The position numbers and the translations under genes are program-made. A stretch of DNA of 64,000 nt from Culex pipiens pallens (lineage: Eukaryota > Arthropoda > Insecta > Diptera > Culicidae): positions 78,395,316 through 78,459,315 of the forward strand of contig NC_068938.1 in the NCBI RefSeq assembly GCF_016801865.2. The letters are read 5' to 3'. Positions 56,449 to 64,000 of the stretch are shown here, piece by piece (position 1 is the stretch's first letter; every line of letters starts with the position of its first letter). The notes below the pieces were generated by a model, which ran no database searches, had not been told where the DNA came from, and was given only the letters and a program-made list of their open reading frames with translations.

Positions 56449-57064
56449 CCCTCTTTAGCCTAACCCCGCCATTAGACGGGTTTCGATCCAAAAAAAATCG
56501 CCAAAAATAAATTTTCCAACCGATTTCTGAACTTAAAAAAGCATTGGAAAGAAGAGCTCTTAAAATTTAGAAAATTTCAGGTTTGGAAGTTTAACTTGTT
56601 TTAGTCACATGAAATGCCAATGTTTTTAAAAATGTCATTTGTAAGGGGTCAACTTTGGCTGTGTTTTTACTACCATTTCCTATATTTTCAGTAAAAAGAA
56701 GAATGCAGTAATTTTTGTAGTGTCCCAGACTATGCCTCTACGCATTTTTTGCAATTTAAATGATGATGGTGCCATTCTATAGCAGAAAATGTGAAAAACA
56801 TGCAAAAATTGAAAAAGTGTCTGTAAAAACGTGAAAAAAATAGATAGACAAAATGTATTTATATAAGGTGATAGAATAGGCCAAATACTACCAAAAACAA
56901 ACATAAACTAAACAAGATAAATGCAAATTTAAATACTAAAAATAAAACAATAAAAACATAAAACAAGACAAGTAAAGTTTTTCGTACAACAAAAGTTGCT
57001 CAAAATGATCCCCTAAACACGGGAAAAATAAAAATTTCCGAAAAAAAATTCAGGCGGTAGAGGG
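56449..57064. mobile_element. piggyBac-like non-autonomous element (TTAA TSD)
   Basis: TTAA lies on both sides (56445-56448 and 57065-57068), and the ends CCCTCTTTAGCC and CCCTCTACCGCC (reverse complement) are short imperfect inverted repeats. TTAA target duplication with CCCT-type ends is characteristic of piggyBac. The 616 bp hold no transposase frame. Confidence 0.72.
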
Positions 57065-57119
57065 TTAAACTATAATTATTTCATAATTTGCAGATTAGTC
57101 CAAAACTTAAATAAACGAT

Positions 57120-57310
57120 GTTTATAGCAGAGCTGCGGAGTTGCATCATATTTCAAACGACCCAGACTCCGACTTCGACTTCCACTTTTTGGAATTAGCC
57201 GAGTCCGACTCCGGCTCCGGATTTCAGCTCGAACCAACTCTGAATCTGACCTACCAACTCAAGCCGACTCCAGCTTTCAAAAAATTGTAGATTCCGACTA
57301 TGACTCCAAT
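57120..57310 (+). repeat. Degenerate GACTCC/GACTTC hexamer repeat
   Basis: Imperfect CCGACTCCGACTTC words continue at 57553-57594 and again at about 57905-57932. The tract appears to have been split in part by the SINE at 57595. Confidence 0.75.
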
Positions 57311-57594
57311 ACCCACTCAGTATCAAGAATATCTAGGAATAAAAATATGAAAATGTGTGTTCTGATAACATCACTCGCATGTTAAGTTCACTCTTGTGCG
57401 AATATATTTTTTAAATAATCTTGAGATTTGCATCAACGATATTTGGCAACGATATCAAAACAGTTTGCTCAAAGACCAACTGTTTCAGATTTTTGTAGAG
57501 AAACAGTAAACATTAATATAAAGTTTTTTTTAATATATTCAATTATTGTTTACGACTCCGACTTCAGATTCCGAAAGAGACCCGACTCCACCGA

Positions 57595-57800
57595 CCGAGC
57601 GACGTAGCCCAGTGGTAACACTTCCGCCTCGTAAGCGGTAGATCGGGGTTCAAATCTCGGCTCGGACCAACACAACTGGTGATCTTTTCCCTTCTGGATT
57701 CGATTGCTTAGGTCGTGTATCGTTACAAACTGGACCTTATCAGGATACCTTAGGAAGACAACCTATGGAATGTTAACATTAACCTTAACATGTTAACATT
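57595..57800 (+). mobile_element. tRNA-derived SINE (CGT-anticodon-like head), copy 2
   Basis: Same head and body as 49676-49886 on the opposite strand: A box TAGCCCAGTGG, B box GGTTCAAATCT, CTTCTGGATTCGATTGC, tail GAATGTTAACATTAACC. About 20 bp of the body present in copy 1 (AAAGGGAAGGTAG region) is missing here. Confidence 0.85.
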
Positions 57801-59746
57801 AAGTTGATTAATAAACTGTCACTGAATCCGCTTTGTAAATGCCAGCCCCGATACTTTTAACGGGTGTTTCCCTCAGGAACAGGGAAAGATTTACTTTTTT
57901 TTTCCACCGACTCCGGATCCGACTAGACTCCACAGCATTGGTTAATACATCCACTATTCTGATTCTGCCTTGGTTAACACATTCACTATACTTTTTTTTT
58001 AGTTTTCTAAAACACACGAAAAAACGAGCCAAAGCGTGTCTCTTTTGATATTTTGGTTTTTTTATCACCCTACTTAAATTGTTTGAAAAATATATTATAT
58101 CTGTTGAAGGATACACATAAATAAATCTACAAAATAAAATCCAACTGCTCGATTTTCGCCATTTTTGCCCATTATGCATATGCACCTTACATGCTAAAGT
58201 CCGGTTTCCCCAGAGTAATTTTCACATTTTCCAAGGAAAATGCAATTATCCTAATTTTCGTCATAAGAATCCGTTCACAGCATGAATACGTGAAAAAGCA
58301 GCATGCAACCATTTCGCATCCTGTTTTTGTGCTGCCCTCACCTGCAAGCAACCTGCAAGGAAGGTTTTTGACTGGGCAGTCGAGAGTTAATAAGATTTCG
58401 TGCTGAGAGGAAAATTAAATTCACGTTTGAGTTATTGAATGAATAAAAATCCATTCTTGGACTCATGCTTAGATTGTTGAAATTTCATTTATGGATTATT
58501 CAAAAAAAAAATTGATTTAAAGTTCTGATGAAAAAAGGAACCAAAAAATTACAAAATCGTTTATTTTATTATTTATTGTGGAATCAGCTTTAAATTTAAT
58601 TTAATTTTAGCCTACAATTTCATGTTACAAGTTTTCAGTGCCTTAACCGTTTGAAATAAACTGCAGAAAATGGCACTCCGCAGGACGACCCCTACGGTTT
58701 CGAGCCCTATTAAGGTGACTGTAAACATAATAAATTATTTTCACACGCCACACCACCGGTCGGTCGTGGAAAATTGCCAAGAATCAACTGCTGCTGCCGT
58801 TGCTGCACTTAATATGGTCGATTAGAAAAACCTCGACCCGCCGTCAATTAGATCGGCCAATCAGGGCACAAGTCCGGCGGAAAACCTTGGGGTTCGTTTC
58901 GTTGCTAATAAATTCAATCATTACCCAGGTCATGCACCTGTATTCGGTTAGGAAGGGGTGGGGACGGGGTAATCCCTGCAGTCAGTAGGGGGAGAAAAAA
59001 CATCCGTGCCCCTTGCTTATAATGACCCCTCGGAGCTGGACTTGGGCTCCTCTCAAGCAGGTAACAAAGCTAATTTAAGCCAGGGATAGAAAATCTTGAC
59101 GGGGAGCTTTTTTTTGTCGGTTCTATACACTTCAGGGAGGAAGTCTCCCAGTTCGGTCCGAGGTCGATAATAATAGTAATCAAATGCATTATATTCATTA
59201 AAAGGATGCAGGTTTTTACCCGTCAGCAAGGGCAGGTTTTCGGTCAAGTGCGTAAAAACCGCAGCGATAGATTGTGGAAAAATCTGAACACCTTGCCATT
59301 AAAAAAAAGTTTGTTCGAATCAATGCTACCGATGTCAACTTTTTTAAAAACCTTTTTATTTTATTTAAAAAGTATTCAACGAAAAACAGACCCTGATTCA
59401 TTTTTGGGATGCGCAAGCTTTTTTGCAGAGCTTAATTTGCTTATTACACTGAAACAGCACTCCGTGCGCAATTAGACGGGTGAAGGTTGAAATTGAAGCC
59501 CCTTAATAGGGTAATTCTAAGTTTATCAAGGCTGGAAATTGGGATAATTTCGCTAGCACGAGCTGGTTATGTAGAAGGAAATAATTAGGTGAAAAATCAT
59601 TTGCATTTTTTTTTTTTTTTTTTGTAACTTGAAGGAATTTAGTCATCTGCGATTGTGTGAATCGACTTTTCTTTGTATTTTTACATCTTTCGTTTTTCCA
59701 TACCCGTCTCCATACAATTTTGCGACCAGCCTAATGAAAAACTGTA
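57801..59746. other. Intergenic DNA, no gene identified
   Basis: 58.2-58.4 and 58.65-59.2 kb are GC-richer and single-copy-looking. The frames there (60-125 codons) match no known family. A T tract lies at about 59608-59624. Nothing else recognised. Confidence 0.4.
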
Positions 59747-60673
59747 GGGGAGAGTGGGGAGACTTGATCCCCTTTTTTTGTATCGCACATAACTCTGTCA
59801 ATTTCTCACAAAACTATGATCTTTTTGCATGAATTGAAAGCTTAAACATTCAACTATGTTTGGCTGATAAGGGTATTTCATCAGATAAACTCTTCGAATC
59901 ATGCCAAGCGTTTTAAAATAATATTTTAAACCGGCGTTTTCAAAATGTTGGGGGTAATTTGATCCCCCTTTCAACATTTTGAAGAAATCTTAAGCAAAAT
60001 GTTTCTTTTTCATCCAAATTTTAATTTTCTATAAGTTACAGCAATTTCACATAAAACCTGTACGTTTGTGTTCAAAATATAACAAGTTTAGCATGCAAAA
60101 TATTTAAAAACTTTAAATTTTCTTTTTTAGACCAAAATTGAGCATGTTTACAAAAGCTGGTAATTTTTGTTCACAAAACTTTTGAAAAATGGTTCAAACT
60201 GCAGTAAGTTATGTACAACTATTCTGAAGGAAACTATGTACAAAAACCCAGCCCAATTATTTAATCTTGAGGCTGATTCCAGTGACTGTAAAAATGCAGG
60301 GATCAAGTCTCCCTAAACGCACTTTTTTAAACAATTAATTGTAAAAATAGTATGACGATAAATTTAACGTCAAATGCGTAAGGGTTTTGGAGTTGATATG
60401 TTTATCAAACAATTCATGTACATGAAATATTTTTTAAAATAATTTTGAGTGTTTTCTATACTTATCAAAACAAATAAAAAAGATCTCTTGGAAGTTTTTT
60501 GCAGCACTTCTTAGAAAAATGTGTGTAACCCAATCTAAACATTTTTTATTTTTTTTTCTTTGTTTTCTACAATAGTTTTAGTCAATTTCGCACAACTTTC
60601 CAGAACAAAGCTAATTGTTTTACCAACATGCTGATGAGATACAGGCTTGGGATCAAGTCTCCCCACTCTCCCC
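59747..60673. mobile_element. 927-bp TIR element, GGGGAGAGTGGGGAGACTTG ends, TA TSD
   Basis: Nearly perfect inverted ends of about 25 bp are flanked by TA (59745-59746 and 60674-60675). Related GATCCCC and GGGATCAAGTCTCCC words recur inside near 59950 and 60299. No transposase frame. TA duplication suggests Tc1/mariner mobilisation. Confidence 0.9.
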
Positions 60674-61669
60674 TATCTTGAGATGGGATTCTTATCGATT
60701 TGGTGTCTTTGGAAAATTTGTAGTTGTTGTGAATACTTTTCGGAAAATTGTCAGATTTTTCTATCTTTTCAGTAGGAGTGAAATTTCCAAAATAATTACG
60801 GAAACTAAAACAAAATCTCCTGAGCCATAGTGCGTGACTGCGCAAATTTGGGTTAAAATACAAGATTTTATGAAAAAAAAAACAAGTAAAATGATACTCA
60901 AAATACTATCAAAAGCTAGACAAAACCTGCAATCGCAACAATCTGGTTATAGGCAAATTTTGTTGTAAATCGCTTAGTATACAGCAGTTAAGGGGATGAA
61001 TAAAAAATATATCGATAGTTTCCATAGTTTTAAAAATACTCAAATATCTGTAACAAAAATCTTGGTGCAAAAGCTCTGATTGATGTGCACCGTTTTTTGG
61101 AAATTTCAATATTTTTTTATTTTTTAAAGGACACCCAGAAAAAATATTTTTAAAAACTCAATATTCTCTCAGAGACTTTAAAAATGGGACAATATTTTTC
61201 GTAACGAAGAAAAGGAGTGTCACCTGAAATAAGTCTCTAATTTTAAACTGACGATATTTCGGAAAATGTTGGTTCGATTTTTAACGTTAAATACCTTGTA
61301 AAAATAGTTTTGTAAAAATTTCTGATCATTTCAATAAGTTTAATTTTTAAACCAAGTAAAACTTTTAAAAAGGTTAGTTGTAAAAATCTAACGAATTATT
61401 TGCTTGCCAAAGAGCCAAAACATGAATAAAAATATTGTAACAATTGAATTATTTAGAGTTTTCGGATTAGATAACAACATTAATTTAAATAATTTTTGAA
61501 TTAGGGCCCACCGGGATGGATTAAAAATATCAAGTTGAAGCCCACGTAGTTTATGTAAGATCCCTAAATGTAAATATATTTGTCAAGTGTTTGAAATATG
61601 AAAACGTCTTTTTATCACTAAAATTGTACAGAAAAAAAAAGATCTAAAAATTTATGACTTTTCCAAACT
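60674..61669. other. AT-rich DNA, nothing recognised
   Basis: No gene, RNA gene or inverted repeat could be supported. The short minus frames are unremarkable. Confidence 0.45.
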
Positions 61670-62573
61670 CCAGAAAAACCTGTTTCACCCCTAATCCAAC
61701 AAATTGTAAAAAAATATTTTAATTCATTCTAAATGGCAATTTTTCCAATGAAATTAACAACTCCAATACTCCTAAGTAACATTTTTTTCCAGAAGTTCTA
61801 CAAGAGCTCTTCAAGATAGCTACAGCATAGCAGTTTGGAACGCGGTAGGATAAAAATCTCTTCAGAACTTCTTCAGGAGTTTGGAAGAGTACTTGAAGAG
61901 AATTTTATCCTACCGCGGTCCAAACTGCTATGCTATCTTGAAGAGCTCTTGTAGAACTCCTGGGAAAAAATGTTACTTGGGCTTCTAACCAACGTGAAAT
62001 TTACCGAGGTATCCGGATATGATAAAATTGAGACAAAAAAGTGCCGCAATGGAGGCCTACAGGGCAAAAACTAACGTTGTAAAATGTTTGTTGTAGAAAA
62101 ATCGAAAAACTATGAGAAAAACTGCAATTCGCCAAAAAGTTAATACCGTAGGCTTATAATCCATGAAGTTACCTATCTTTTGACTCATGGGAGTATGGGT
62201 GTTGGAGGCTGTTGCAAAAAGATATTAAGGTTTTAAAAAAATCAATTTTTAACAGTAATTTGCAAAAGCTATGAGAAAAAGTCAAGCCGATCCTGGATGT
62301 CTATGGCCCATTTTGAAGTGCTTCAAAAGACCTTTCAAATGCATCTACGAGAGTTGGAATTGATGAAGTTTTACGGAAATGCGAGCAATTTTAAGATTTT
62401 TTAGGTTTTTTGGACCTCAAGCTTCGAAGCCCGTTCTACCCCACTTCCCTTTGTCGTAGAGAGCTCATATTTGGCATGAGTTCATCTCATGTATAGACAA
62501 ACAAACGCTGAATGTTTCATGCAAATCGGAGCACCTCGATACGACCTCTAGAACAAACCGAGCAGAATTTGCC
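61670..62573 (+). mobile_element. Half copy of the long foldback at 1-1355
   Basis: It matches about 600-1355 of the first element in the same orientation, with many substitutions, and ends at CTCTAGAACAAACCGAGCAG. The opposite arm is missing. It is interrupted by the nested 211-bp element at 61771-61981. Confidence 0.85.
61771..61981. mobile_element. 211-bp palindromic MITE, CCCAAGTAAC ends, 2-bp TSD
   Basis: CCTAAGTAACATTTTTTTCC at the left is inverted at the right as AAAAAATGTTACTTGGG. The arms continue through CAAGAGCTCTTCAAGATAGC. Comparison with 764-790 of the uninterrupted copy gives the empty site and a CT duplication (61769-61770 and 61982-61983). Confidence 0.88.
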
Positions 62574-63170
62574 TCTTAAAATATTTTTTTTTTTTTGTTC
62601 CAAACAAGAAAAAGTATTCAAATTACCTCACCAATTTCGATGAGGGATGTAAATTTTTACATTTTCATGGGGAATGTTAAATACCCTTTTTGGGGGAAGA
62701 TTAGACACGTTTTGTGAGGGAATTTGGACACATTTTTAAATTTTACTTTATTAGTTTATTTGATTGCCTCCATGCTTTTAATGTTGCTTTTTGAAGAAAA
62801 AAAATCATAATTAAATGTTTGGTTGACGAAATTTAGGCCGTCACATTTTTTTTTTATTGTCAGATTTCTTTTGCTTTAACACTTTTAATTTGTCATTAGA
62901 AACTTACCTGATTTTCTCATAGTTTTTTTCATAGCTTTTTAGGATCAAATTATTTCTAGTTACAACTTTGCTGAAATTCGCATGAACATTTTTCTTGTAT
63001 GTTGTGTCGCAGAAGTCAAAGTTTATTCACTGGATTATATCTCCTCAAAATTACACCCTTCTGAAATATTAACCATTCGTTTCCAGATTCGTTTCTTTTA
63101 GAATTTTAGTTTTTTTTTCGGCCAGAGATATATTTTTCAAACATAATTTTCATATAAAAAAAACAAAGAA
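62574..63170. other. AT-rich DNA, nothing recognised
   Basis: No gene or repeat structure was identified. Confidence 0.5.
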
Positions 63171-63341
63171 GGGACCATCCACAAACCACGTGGACACTTT
63201 TTTTGGTAATCTCAACCCCCCCCCCCCCCCCCTCGTGGACAATTGTCCATACAAAAAAAATCTTTTTTGTATGGAGCGTGGACAATCGCCATACCCCCCC
63301 CCCCCCCCCCTAAAGTGTCCACGTGGTTTATGGATGGTCCC
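63171..63341. mobile_element. 171-bp palindromic MITE, GGGACCATCC ends, GAA TSD
   Basis: The outer ends GGGACCATCCACAAACCACG and GTGGTTTATGGATGGTCCC are inverted, with inner GTGGACAATTGTCCATAC and GTATGGAGCGTGGAC pairing and two C runs. GAA flanks both sides (63168-63170 and 63342-63344). It is a longer relative of 37987-38073. Confidence 0.88.
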
Positions 63342-64000
63342 GAAATAAAAAAGTATAAAAAATTAAATTACGAGCCATGGTTTCAACACTTTAATGAAAA
63401 AAAGTGGTGTAAAATGTATTCACCTGTTCAGTCATTTTGCCATCATTAATTTCCAAAATATCTTAGTATGGTCGAAAATTTTATTTTTTTTCGAAAAATA
63501 TTTTTTTGCGGTGTTGTAGGATTGAGATTTTATAAAAATTCAAAACATTTTCAAACAAGCCCAAACATGCTAAGTATGATTATCATTGTAGAAGGAGGGG
63601 AGGGCGACATAAACTTTGAAAAATATTTGCAACGGCCTTGTAAGATATTTATAATTTTGTTCAACTGGTAAGAATCACAAAATTATTAAAAATGTTTTAA
63701 CTATTCCCGTGACTTTTAGCAAACAAAGCAACTTGTCATATATGGGAAAAATCCTGACTAGGATTAGTGAATTTTCACGCTCGAAGCTACCCGTCCCTCT
63801 ATTTCTAATCAAAGTAAGCTAAAGAGAAAAAGGGATGGCAAGGCATCAGGGTGAAAATTCACCCAGCCTATTCACGAGTAAATTAATTATTATCCCATTT
63901 GCATTCCCTCGTAATGTATCCAAAATTACCATCAATATTCATTCTTATAAATTAACCCAAAAATACACAAATTGATCCGCTTACGAACCGAGCCGCTGCT
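63342..64000. other. AT-rich DNA to window end, nothing recognised
   Basis: The frames of 67-68 codons are unremarkable. No RNA gene or repeat was identified. Confidence 0.45.

Overview
The window looks like intergenic or intronic DNA from a culicine mosquito, most likely a Culex. This is an inference from the AT-rich base composition, the extreme density of inverted-repeat (foldback) elements, several tRNA-derived SINEs, an R1-clade LINE fragment sitting in an ACAY microsatellite, and metazoan nuclear tRNA genes. No intact protein-coding gene could be supported. The only confident functional genes are four tRNA genes, arranged as a mirror image: Val(AAC) minus and His(GTG) plus at 23.5-23.9 kb, then His(GTG) minus and Val(AAC) plus at 25.2-25.5 kb. 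Weak coding-like pieces lie between them on the minus strand.

Layout. 1-1355: one long foldback. 1.36-3.0 kb: GC-rich island without a gene. 3.8-4.3 and 31.3-31.8 kb: two copies of a TIR element. 4.9-6.8 kb: a retroelement split by a 1.55-kb foldback. 8-11.6 kb: mostly single-copy-looking DNA with degenerate GTGA repeats. 11.9-14.0 kb: two foldbacks. 16.7-18.7 kb: a hAT-like foldback with an 8-bp target duplication, hosting a second 1.35-kb foldback. 20.9-22.4 kb: further copies of that second family. 25.8-30.8 kb: a 5-kb element with long TIRs, nested insertions and a recurring 16-bp palindrome-bearing motif. 32.9-34.4 and 39.9-43.8 kb: two copies of an element carrying a 164-bp minisatellite (6 and 14 units); the second copy is interrupted by a Waldo-like LINE 3' end. 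43.9-48.2 kb: a 4.25-kb giant palindrome whose arms are tandem arrays of a 144-bp unit. 48.5-63.3 kb: more foldbacks with TA, TTAA, ATAA or GAA target duplications, three SINE copies, and one transposon-protein remnant.

The most unusual object is the giant palindrome at 43911-48159. Its ends read CACTACTCGACAAAAC, TAA flanks both sides, its outer arms appear near-identical, and about 9 and 15 tandem units meet head-to-head. It resembles Drosophila FB or Galileo architecture but has CACTA/Chapaev-like ends. Its long open frames (434 and 743 codons) come from one repeat unit whose length is a multiple of three, and show no sign of selection.

Nested insertions let several families be dated relative to one another, and in two cases let the empty site be read. 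No computation was run. All alignments were made by eye, so identities and boundaries are approximate unless a target duplication fixes them.
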